This document shows positions 1-9,622 of a DNA stretch of 64,000 nucleotides, piece by piece. Made by a program: the position numbers and the translations under genes. The notes under the pieces were generated by a model. It was given only the letters and a program-made list of their open reading frames with translations, was not told the origin of the DNA and searched no databases. This DNA comes from Papilionanthe hookeriana x Papilionanthe teres (Eukaryota > Streptophyta > Magnoliopsida > Asparagales > Orchidaceae): contig CM040429.1 in NCBI GenBank assembly GCA_022702705.1, forward strand, positions 4,332,073 to 4,396,072. The letters run 5' to 3'. How positions within the stretch are numbered: the first letter of the stretch is position 1; each line of letters opens with the position of its first letter.

Positions 1-165
1 TTTTTATGGATTCCTACTCGTTCTTTACAAGTCATTAACTAAGTGGTGTGAGATCATTGACAATTGAATATTCAATATATATATATATGTAAATATTCCA
101 TTATCTTTATGTGACTTGAAGAAACTTACAATTAAGATTTGTTTATTAATAACATGGTTTAACAG

Positions 166-1731
166 GAAAAATGGAGAAGATGATGTTACCATCAAAATAT
201 TGTACTGTGGTATATGCCATTCAGATCTCCACCAGGTCAAGAACGAGTGGAAGAATACAGTGTATCCTTGTCTTCCAGGGTATTGTTCTACTCACAAAGT
301 TCTTCAAATCTGCCATGAAAAGTACTATTTCATATTTTAAAAATTAGTTCTGAATTTGTAATAAGATGGTTAGATTAACAATGAGATGAGCAAAAAATAT
401 ATAATAAAATATATTCTACTCATCTCAAAACAAATTCAATGACTTTTAACTCATCATAATCAAAATAATGGGATGTTTGGCACACCAACAAACAGTGTTA
501 TGCAATGTTAGATAAAATTTCCTCCATCAAATCAAAAATCAAAATTGCATGATCACTTGCAGGCATGAAATTGTTGGCACGGTCACCGAAGTCGGCAACA
601 ACGTCGGAAAGTTTAAAATTGGAGACAAAGTTGGTGCGGGCTGCTTGGTTGGTTCTTGCCATTCCTGTGAGAATTGCATCCAAAATCAAGAGAACTACTG
701 CTCCAAATTCATACTCACCTACAATTCAATCGATACTGATGGCACCATCACCTATGGAGGCTATTCTGACAAGGTAGTCATCAATCAGCACTTCGTAGTC
801 AAGTTGCCCGAGAACTTGGCGATGGACAAGGTGGCACCACTGCTCTGTGCAGGGATCACAGTTTACAGTCCAATGAAGAGCTTAGAGCTTAATGAGGCTG
901 GGAAGCACCTTGGAGTTGTCGGACTTGGTGGGCTCGGCCACATTGCTGTCAAATTTGGCAAGGCATTTGGGATGAAGGTCACCGTAATCAGCTCATCTGC
1001 GAAAAAGAGAGAAGAAGCCATCAACCAGCTTGGAGCTGATGATTTCCTTGTCAGCAGTGATCCTCAGCATATGCAGGTTGTAGTGATGTTTTTGAATCAT
1101 GATATGAGTTTTGATTTTAATCCCATCACAAAAAGTTTTGATGTTTAATTTCTACTCCACTTGGTTCTTGATGTTCCACCCTTCAACACAATTAACCAAA
1201 TCCAAATTTAGATAAATCATACCAGCTAGCAAACGACCACTAAATTCCTTGTACTGTTTCTGACTCTGGCTGCAGAGAGCAATAGGAACAATGGATGGAA
1301 TCATTAACACGGTGTCTGCAAAGCACAATCTCGTGCCATTGATAGCATTGTTGAAGACGAAGGGGAAGCTTGTCATGGTAGGAGCACCTGAGCAACCACT
1401 TGAGCTTCATGTTGCGCCTCTGCTATTTGGTGAGTTATAATAGAACTTCTTCAGCTATTTTGTTTGAAAGCTCGAGAAGAAGGGCTCTGATGTTTATGTA
1501 ACTGGATTAATTGTAGGAGGGAAGACAATTACAGGGAGTTTGATTGGTGGAATAAAGGACACACAGGAGATGATAGATTTTGCAGGGGAGCACAACATTA
1601 CTGCAGAGATTGAACTCATCGGTGCGGATTATGTCAACGAGGCAATGAAGAGGCTCGCAAAGGCTGATGTCAGATACAGATTCGTCATTGATATTGGCAA
1701 TACTTTAAATTCTGTTAAACAATTGGCTTGA
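166..1731 (+). CDS. Cinnamyl-alcohol-dehydrogenase-like NADP(H) oxidoreductase, 3' four exons (5' exon outside window)
   Basis: This is a zinc-dependent medium-chain alcohol dehydrogenase of the plant CAD/mannitol-dehydrogenase family, which interconverts hydroxycinnamaldehydes (or related aldehydes) and their alcohols in the cytosol. Exons are 166-279, 563-1076, 1276-1429 and 1517-1731; every junction is GT-AG and keeps the frame (PG/HEIVG, HMQ/RAIG, LLFG/GKT). Visible motifs are CGICHSDLH with the catalytic Cys, the split GHE, structural-zinc cysteines in a C-x2-C-x2-C-x7-C pattern (SCHSCENC to ENYC), LLCAG with another catalytic-zinc Cys, and the Rossmann glycines GLGGLG. These are followed by a serine-rich VISSS, as in NADP-preferring members. 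The C-terminus ADVRYRFVID is typical of the family. The initiating exon is missing because the window starts in an intron (acceptor AG at 164-165). The sequence looks intact, but I cannot tell a lignin CAD from a defence-type (ELI3-like) member. Confidence 0.93.
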
Positions 1732-2544
1732 AGAGTGAGGATTTCTACCCCTGCAATGCTTATTCAGTTTGTCCAATCTAATGGTTGGGAGTGATTGCGA
1801 TCCCTGAATGGTTGAGAAATTCTCTCTTTATCCCAAGAGCTGTCCTATTTTTATGTTTGAACAATCGCATAACTATTTTTATAATCTTGGTTTGTGTACT
1901 TTAATTGATATTATTTTGGCGGTGTTTAGCTGCAATATAGTTTTAATGTTAAATAAAATTTATCAAATCCTGTGCAATGGAGATACAACTCATGAGCTAC
2001 GACAGAGTAAATCCCTTAAATATGCCCAGCATTTGGATTTTGTAAATCCGAATTTAAATCATAAAAGATACGGAACACGAGAAATTTTAATTTAACGGAG
2101 CGTTGGATTTAATTTTCATTTTTTTGTGCTTGACGAGATTGGTTATGAAATGTTGCATGTTGCTTAACAATTTTGTGCAAACAACCACAACCTTCATCAC
2201 CCAAACTGCAAGGGAAGGCTGAGTATAATATTATTTTGTTTTTACTATCTTAAATTATTTTTCTATTAGCTTTCTCAAACATAGCTTTCGTAATAAAAAA
2301 TTTTGAAGAAGAATTAAAAAAACTGTTATTCAAATAAATATTACTTTTTAAATGTTATTTTTTATCATAAAAGTATTTAAAAAATGCCCATGACATTGAA
2401 GAGGCCCTAAGCCTTTTTACTATTTTGTGAATAGTCAACCAAAAAATATAAGTATGTTTGGATGATATGTTTCATCTTTTTATTTAAATTGTCTTAGAAA
2501 ATTGATTTTGAGAACATAGAAAAATATTATTCATGATTAAATAA
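1732..2544. other. Downstream region of the CAD-like gene, no gene seen
   Basis: This is AT-rich 3' flanking DNA. An AATAAA polyadenylation-like hexamer lies near 1952, about 220 bases after the stop. The open frame at 1808-2095 has no recognisable family or coding character and I treat it as chance. Confidence 0.5.
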
Positions 2545-2774
2545 TAACTTCAAAAAATAAAGGGAGGCATTTATACACATACAACAAAATTCTTATATGA
2601 TTACATATCTAACATTTAAGCATTCATGTCAGCATGTCTAACACTCAAAATCTTTATGCTAACTTCAAAAAATAAAGGGAGGCATTTATATACATACAAC
2701 AAAATTCTCATATGATTACATATCTAAAATTTAGGCATTCATGTCAGCATGTCGAACACTCAAAATCTTTATGC
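2545..2774. repeat. Two-copy tandem duplication, period 115 bp
   Basis: Units 2545-2659 and 2660-2774 are near-identical direct repeats. Each begins with an AACTTCAAAAAATAAAGGGA-like stretch and holds a degenerate version of the dispersed TACATACATACCACACAAT terminal motif. It looks like a local duplication of a fragment of that MITE-like family. Confidence 0.75.
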
Positions 2775-2869
2775 TACCCATTAGGTCGGTCATCATCTTA
2801 AATAATTTGATGATTAATCTCTAAATAAAGTTGATATTTTATATTTAGCAATAATTAAATACCAGCTTT

Positions 2870-2906
2870 CGGGAATTTACCGGTTGCTTTAATTTATATA
2901 TATATA

Positions 2907-2968
<62 letters not shown>

Positions 2969-3870
2969 TAGTGTTTTAATTTTGAAAAATGAGACCAAAT
3001 GGATCATATATTTAATAGTTTAATTGGTCGAGCACAACACCGCAAGTAATGCACTGTCTCGGAGATATGCATATTAATTGGCGGTGAGCTCGATTATATA
3101 AACTAAATAATTTATGATGTATGTTTGGTCGGTGAAACCTTTTGTATGACTGATATTTTCTTATTTAATATAAGATTAGATATAATTTATATTAGCTAGG
3201 TTTATAATTCTCTATAAAGACAAGCCCCTATAATTAATTATATCTTAAACTATTAAAGTCACTTAAGAAAACTCTTGATTAATATCAGGGGTTTCGTCTT
3301 CAAGAATTCAAAGTTGAGTTTTCATGAATTGCCGTAAGAAAATCAAGTCAGAATAGCTCAAATAGAACAACTATGTTGGAGACCAAATGAGCGAAAGACG
3401 AAGAATGTCATAAATCTTGAGGCAAACCTCAATGACTTCTCAAACTCATAATATTTGGCTTTACATCTTGAGAGTAAAGTTATTTAATGTTTACTCTTAT
3501 CATTTATTTAAAGTTAGGGATTACGCTTGCACAATATACAATCATGCAAACGGCTTAGAAAGATGAGAGGATTTACGACGTACCGAATGAACAACCTGAA
3601 AATCCTAAAAGGATTAGGACGTATACTACACAATAAGATTGTGCAAAAACCTAACATAAGAAATGAGAATTTATGTCGTGCTAGACGAACAATCTCGAAG
3701 TCCTATGGGTTTTTGTTATTTAAGACTAAGAAAATGTTTAGCTGAAGTTGATCCGCTTCGTTGTTGAGTTTTAATCGTCATCTGAAGTCATCCTCAATCC
3801 GCTTGCAACTTGTTCCAAACTTCTTGGTCGCGATAGTTTTAGGATTAGGGTTTATGTTTAAAATTGCGAT
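2870..3870 (-). repeat. Decayed LTR relic of the giant-LTR family (elements A and B)
   Basis: The order of landmarks matches the first ~900 bases of the A LTR at 27,491: TTTAATTTATATATA, AATATGAGA-like, GAGCGTAATATCGCG-like, CTATTTAATA, then GGATTACG..GCATAA, then TTATGTCGCGCT-like, then TTATTTAAG..GCTGAAG near 3740. It is strongly diverged, with many C-to-T and G-to-A type changes. A (TA)n microsatellite at about 2899-2962 has expanded from the short TATATATA in the parental LTR. No internal region or partner LTR is visible, so it is a fragment or decayed solo LTR. Strand is given for the same orientation as element A. Confidence 0.6.
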
Positions 3871-5815
3871 TATTGTTGGGTCCCAGGGATGATCGTAGGA
3901 TTCCTCCTAAACATGTGCCCACTGTTATCTACCGTAAAGTTCATTACAAGTATGTTAAAATAAAAAATAAAAAAAACAAAAAAAGGGCGTAAAGTACAGT
4001 AAGAGGAAGTGCAGTAAAAGAATAGTAACAGCGCGTACATGCCGCCTCCGACACTGCTGATAAAGGGCTAGCATAATAAACATAGCATACAAATGTACAT
4101 AAATTAAACAAATTATGAGAAAACATGAGTAGATAAAATTAGTTAGATGACACATATAGAAGATCAGATATGTGTAAGAATTTTGGTAAAGAGAGAGCTC
4201 AAAATCAGGGCCCGCAACCATGACAATTCTCAAGAGATATTTGTAGGCAACCATCGGCATTATGTATATGAGACCCAACATAAGATAAAAGGCTACCAAC
4301 AAGGCAATCAAGGGAGAATAATCCTTAGCCCAATCTATGTGACTGATACACGAACTTGTCAAAAGTAACACTAAAAAATTCCTGATTTGTCATGCATGTA
4401 AATAGTTTAAACTTTTCATTCAACAGGTAAAATATAAGTTTCATTGGAAAAGATGTTAGATTATAAGTTCACACAATTTTGTAAATCACACAATTCATGA
4501 GTCAGTCATATCGTTGGACTAGAACCATCAACAGCCCATGAGAGCAAGTACAACTCTTTACCAAATGTTATAGGATAGTAATGCTAATTCTAATCCATCT
4601 CAAAATCATCAGATTAGGAGACACAATGCTATCACATTATCCTGCATACTTCGATGACTTTCTCTTCATCTCATTTGTCACAAACACCTTCATCATACAC
4701 CAGCCTCGATGATCCATATGTGGTCATTTAGAATATCCTCAACTACTATAAGAGTTTGAGTATAATTTTCAAACTCACACCCCACAGTATTTGGTATTGT
4801 TGTTTAAGCTGAAACGGGATACTTTAGTTTGAAGGAGCCAGAATCATATATTGGCGAGTCCTTATGTTTTGTGGATGATTTTTCTCAACAAATCATAATA
4901 AGCCCGAATCATATCTTGTTGATTTATTTCATTATCAAAGAAAAATTGTGATTGAACAATTTTTTGTGGAAAGGCTGATTTTGACGCCGGATCCTATCAC
5001 ACTCCCATACCTCAAATGTCAAAGATTGACTTATGATATATCAACTCATGATGAATGGATAGGGAAAACTATGCATTCAAAACCATTCATGGTGTTTGGG
5101 AAGTTAAACAGATTACTTTTGCTTAATGATACAAACACAACTTGCTACAATTTTTATTAACTTTAATTTTGGAATCTAGGATAAGTCAGATGATTCTAAA
5201 ATAATTTATGAATTTCCACAAAACAACCCCTCACATAAAGATGACTCTGATGATCGAGTCACCCTTTGTTCTAAAGTTCAATATAAGCCTCATGCAAGGT
5301 TAGGTTTAAACGATTAAAAACACTCTTATCAAAATAATAAGCAATAATATATACCAATATAACTTCCTTATATAGTCTTAGATGTAAGAAGGGTAAATGA
5401 AAAGATGCCACCGTTGTGAACTATCCAAGTAGAGTTAAAAGTATAGTCTAAAGATGAAAGCTCCTCACCTGAGAAAAAATAAGTGCAAGAAGTTGAATGC
5501 AAGAATGCAAATGATTAGAAAGCCACAATATGTAAACCAATGCAAAAAGAACTGAAATTTGCATTTTAATACATAATCTTAAAACATAAATAACTCCTAC
5601 CAATGAAAGCTTCCAACTGCCAACACTAAAGAGATGTAAAGATAGCTTAGGATGATGAAATTAGTTGCACTTTTAATTTAAATCACAAAAAAATTGAAAA
5701 CAGAGACCAAAATGCTTAAAAAATTCTGATTTCTGAAAATAAATATATAGGATAAATGCACTGAATCTTTCTAAAAATGGTGTCTCTCCTCCTCCATTAT
5801 AACGTAAAAATTTAA
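3871..5815. other. AT-rich intergenic DNA, no gene seen
   Basis: I read both strands and found no conserved protein, RNA gene or clear repeat boundary. The frames at 3955-4371 (-), 4147-4368 (+) and 4948-5160 (+) have no recognisable domain. Confidence 0.5.
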
Positions 5816-5825
5816 CCAATATCTA

Positions 5826-6075
5826 AAAGGGGGATTTACATACATACCACACAATTCTTATATATTTAAATATCTAACATTTAGACTTTCATATTTACAT
5901 ACATAACTCTCAAATCTTTAATATATAATCAAAGATTTACTAGCATTTTAAAACTGAAATACACCTATTCATGTGTAGCTTTATGACACCAAAGTACTAT
6001 AAAAATATATATATAACTTTACGGATTAGACAATTAAACACATAGAAATTGTGTGGCATGTATGTAAACTTGCCT
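5826..6075. mobile_element. MITE-like element, both ends of the TACATACATACC family
   Basis: The left end reads GGGATTTACATACATACC and continues ACACAATTCTTA. The right end, at about 6020-6070, is its reverse complement (TTGTGTGGCATGTATGTAAA). The ends are inverted repeats of about 40 bases enclosing about 170 bases of AT-rich DNA with no coding. The copy lies just downstream of the PPR stop codon, so it may fall in that gene's 3' untranslated region. Confidence 0.6.
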
Positions 6076-6098
6076 ATCTATTACATTGAATTTCTGAT

Positions 6099-8486
6099 TC
6101 ACCTGGATAAAAATGGCTTAGGAGGCGAAAGTGACCGAACCTCCGGGGCGGAGCTAGGGAAAAGCACATTAAGCTTGTGCATAAGAACATCAGCTTTAGA
6201 CGGTATTTCGTTCAACAAAAATTGTTGGACAATAGGCTTTTTGAACCATTCTAGTATTGAATCCCCAGGCGCCCTCAAGACAACCTTGCTAACTTCAAAT
6301 GGAGATTCAACAGATCCAAGCATCTGTGCTACAACCATCTTCAGCATTGAACCAGTCACAAGCTTTATCCGCCGGGGCACAACACCATAGTAGAGCATTC
6401 TCTTCCTAAACCGGTGCAGAGTGTGCACAACAGCCACCAAAGCAGCCCCAACTGATAAATTCCGGACATCCAGCGACCATGCTATGTGTTGATCAAAAAC
6501 TATGGCTTTAGGGAACAGCTTGTTCTCATAAGCCACCTTCCAAACACATCTGGCACGGTTCATTTGACCCATAAGGACCAGATAATTAAGAAGAACATTG
6601 ACAAAATACCTGGCAGCACTTTCCTCGGTCTCATAATCAATTTCATGAAAGAATTCCCGCACAAAGGATAACACAGGCTTTTTCCTCTGCTCTGTGCCAG
6701 TAAAGAGGCCACACATGAACCAGTGAGCCTTGTGCTTTGTCACGCTCATTATATCCATTATAGCTTTCTCGTTCTTCTCATCCTGGCATCTCACTAAATG
6801 GGCTAGAATGGAAGTGTAGAGTATTAGATCAACCTTGGCAGCAGAGCTTACATACGTTTGAAGCAGTGGACGAGCGGATTCGTATAAACCTGCCTTCATG
6901 CAGGCCTCAAACAATTGACGGATGATGAAATTGTTTGTTCTGATTCCAGCTGAGCCCATAAATCGAAGCCATCTCAAAGCCAGCTCGTTAGATCCCTCCT
7001 TGATATATATCATCAGCACATCGCTTGCATTCACATCAACTGAGAAACCAGCTGCCTTCATGTCAAGTAGGATCTTTGCAGCCAAATCCAGGAGTTTCTT
7101 GGAAGCCAGAACTGTCAAAAGGGAAGTATAGGTGTTCAAACCAGGCCGTAGGCCAGTATTGATCATGGAATTGTAAAGACGCATTGCAGGGTCAACCTGT
7201 CCGGCAGCAGAGTGCATTTCAACAAGGGAAGCGTAGGTTGAGGGAGTAGGAAGAAACCCAGCCTTTTCCATGTCGGCAAAGAGGGTGGCCGCAAGATCAA
7301 GCCTACCAGATCTGGCCTGCGATTCAATCATCATAGTATAAAGGCCAAAGTTCGGCCTGAAACCAGCAGCTTTCATCTCATCCCAGAGACCCAGTCCAGC
7401 ATCCAGCTTCCCCGCCTTCACCAACGACTCGATCATCGAGACGTACATTGTAGCAGACGGCTTGTACCCGGAGGCAAGCATCTCGCGGTAAAGCCCTACA
7501 GCTGCGTCCAACCGCCCAGCCTTGCCCATGGAGTCTACCAAAGCAGAATATATAGGAAAACCCGGCCGGGCGGCACTCCGGGACTTGGAATCCTGAAAGA
7601 GGCGGAGAGCAGCATCTAGGCGGCCTGAACGCGCGAGGGCAGGGATCATGAGGTCGTATGTGGACGAGTCAAGCGAGCACCCGCTGGCCTCTATGGCTTC
7701 GTATATCTCGAATGCCTTGTAAGGCAACCCCTTGCTGAGAAACAGGGTTATAAGAGAATTGTAAGTCTGTGTCGTAAATTCAGTAAAGTTTACATCGCGG
7801 AGCTTCTTGAAGCAGTGGAAAGACACCTCCATGCGGCCGGCGTGGGCGAGATACTGAATCGCGCGGTTAAGTGCATATGGAAAGGCACATTTTCCCTCTG
7901 TCAAATCCGCATCCGAAACGATCTCGTCAAAGAGGGAGAGAACTGAGTCTGTGTCGCCAGCAGAATGGAGTCGATCGAGAAGAACGGAGTAGGAATCGTC
8001 CGAAGGAGAAAACCAGGGTTGGCGGCGTGCCCAGCGGAGTAAGGAGAGGGATGACTCGGGATCGGAGAGGTGGGAGAGAGCGAGGTGTAGGTGGTTCGGG
8101 GTTGGCGTAAAAGGAAGTCGATCAAGATGAGAATGAAGTTCCGGTCCCCAACGCCATCGACGGGCAATCTCGACGATCTTAGCGGCCGCAGCGGGTGTTG
8201 AAAGGGGTTTGCGGAGATCACCGACCATGACGTGGGAATCGAGGCCGGGCTCGGTGGGACGGAGGCCGCGACCGGAGCAGATGACGCCTCCGGACTCGTC
8301 GAGATAGAGGATGTCATCTGTCCATTCAGCGGCGGTGCGCTCGCGGCCACTGTCGGCTGCCGCATCGGAAGAGATGGGACGGGAGAGAGGAAGTGTGTTA
8401 GGGTTTAGGGTTTGGAATCGGGTAAAAAGAATGGGGAAGAGGAGACGACGAGATTGCTGCTTGAGGAATCCGAAGTGGCCGAGCAT
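6099..8486 (-). CDS. EMB2217: P-class pentatricopeptide repeat protein with C-terminal SMR-like domain, EMB2217-like
   Basis: This is an intronless 795-residue frame. PPR proteins bind organellar RNA one base per repeat. Residues 1-45 are rich in Arg, Leu and Ser with few acids, as in an organelle (probably mitochondrial) targeting peptide. About nine consecutive P-type 35-residue repeats run from about residue 238 to 560, for example LYREMLASGYKPSATMYVS. Residues 672-740 (LDVRNLSVGAALVAVV to KLVTGS) resemble a small MutS-related (SMR) domain with LDVR in place of the usual LDxH and a degenerate TGxGxH loop. The N-terminal block LDESGGVICSGRGL and the C-terminus SSAPEVRSLSPPKPF match what I recall of Arabidopsis At1g79490 (EMB2217), so the symbol is by recall, not alignment. 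The first ATG is used because it precedes the targeting peptide. A telo-box (AAACCCTAA) lies inside codons 27-35. Confidence 0.88.
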   Translation of the reverse strand: MLGHFGFLKQQSRRLLFPILFTRFQTLNPNTLPLSRPISSDAAADSGRERTAAEWTDDILYLDESGGVICSGRGLRPTEPGLDSHVMVGDLRKPLSTPAAAAKIVEIARRWRWGPELHSHLDRLPFTPTPNHLHLALSHLSDPESSLSLLRWARRQPWFSPSDDSYSVLLDRLHSAGDTDSVLSLFDEIVSDADLTEGKCAFPYALNRAIQYLAHAGRMEVSFHCFKKLRDVNFTEFTTQTYNSLITLFLSKGLPYKAFEIYEAIEASGCSLDSSTYDLMIPALARSGRLDAALRLFQDSKSRSAARPGFPIYSALVDSMGKAGRLDAAVGLYREMLASGYKPSATMYVSMIESLVKAGKLDAGLGLWDEMKAAGFRPNFGLYTMMIESQARSGRLDLAATLFADMEKAGFLPTPSTYASLVEMHSAAGQVDPAMRLYNSMINTGLRPGLNTYTSLLTVLASKKLLDLAAKILLDMKAAGFSVDVNASDVLMIYIKEGSNELALRWLRFMGSAGIRTNNFIIRQLFEACMKAGLYESARPLLQTYVSSAAKVDLILYTSILAHLVRCQDEKNEKAIMDIMSVTKHKAHWFMCGLFTGTEQRKKPVLSFVREFFHEIDYETEESAARYFVNVLLNYLVLMGQMNRARCVWKVAYENKLFPKAIVFDQHIAWSLDVRNLSVGAALVAVVHTLHRFRKRMLYYGVVPRRIKLVTGSMLKMVVAQMLGSVESPFEVSKVVLRAPGDSILEWFKKPIVQQFLLNEIPSKADVLMHKLNVLFPSSAPEVRSLSPPKPFLSR

Positions 8487-9600
8487 TCTGATCGATTTGG
8501 CCCGTCCAGGTGCGAGCGGTTGATTAACCCTTAGGGCCTACTTGGAGCAAATGTTTTTTAATACAAATAGTTATATACTTATTTATTTATTATTATTATT
8601 TTTTTTTTTTGGTGAACGTCTCTTTTAGAATTTAAATTTTATTTTTAACTAATGTATTATAATTTAGGATATGAATTTTGGTTATGATCGGAATAAAAAA
8701 ATTTGAATCGAAATTTTTTCGAGCGAATATCAAGTAATACATAAATCAATTTCTAGCTAACTTGAAATTGGTTCGAAAGTTTTTTTTAATTTATTTATAA
8801 AATTTATATATATAATGCTGAATAAAATTAAATATAACGAGACATGAACCGATTTGAGCTAGAACAGGTCCACACTACTCTATTTGACCCTGCTAGTTTC
8901 AATTTTGAGCCGGATCGAGCTGGATTAAATCTCGAACCGAGCCAGCTCGAAATCAAATATAATGAGCCACTTGCCGATTTTGAATTGAGGAGCTGACCCA
9001 TCTCAAGTGCTCCTCAATTCGAAATTGATTCGTTAACGGCCCTAATAATAATTACAAATAGTGATAACTTTTTATGGCGATCAAATTTTAGTAAATATGA
9101 TTTTAAAAATATATTTTTTGTCATAAAGGTTTTGAAATGTCAATGAGAAAATAGAATTAAACGGATGCTTTCACACAATAAAATAATGAAAAAATCATTT
9201 CAAATATGCAAATCTAAAATATATATATATATATAACCTCAATAATTTCTACAAAATTTTCTTTACTTAGATTACAATTACATTTTCAAAAAATAACAGA
9301 TCTCACAAATATATCGTTAGTTAAATTTTGACCCTATTTACAGAAAAAATATTATGTTCAAAGTCCGGACGTAATTCTTTTTCTTCTCTGTCGTGATCAA
9401 TGCATCGCATCTGTTGTCCGGACGCAATACATAAAACTCAAATCCTTCTTAGCACCATCACTAACTTCTCAAAATTGAAATAACATTTTCAAGCATAGAT
9501 TTACAACACAAAAATGTCATAAACATAAACATCAAACCTTATGCATTAAATATGTAAATACATAAGAATTGTGTGGTAAATATGTAAATGTCCCTAAAAA
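8487..9600. other. Divergent-transposon-like intergenic DNA between the PPR and ZIP genes
   Basis: Positions about 8640-9050 carry GAGCCGGATCGAGCTGG / CGAACCGAGCCAGCTCG-type inverted words, ending in an AACGGCCCT-like motif. This resembles a widespread class of degenerate plant repeats, but I could not fix its ends. The 3' end of one TACATACATACC-family copy is at 9545-9597. No gene is seen. Confidence 0.4.
9545..9597. repeat. Terminal fragment of the TACATACATACC repeat family
   Basis: It contains AATACATAAGAATTGTGTGG followed by TAAATATGTAAATGTCCC, the reverse-complement terminal motif. The opposite end was not found nearby. Confidence 0.5.
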
Positions 9601-9622
9601 AATACAATCTACATGTGCATTT

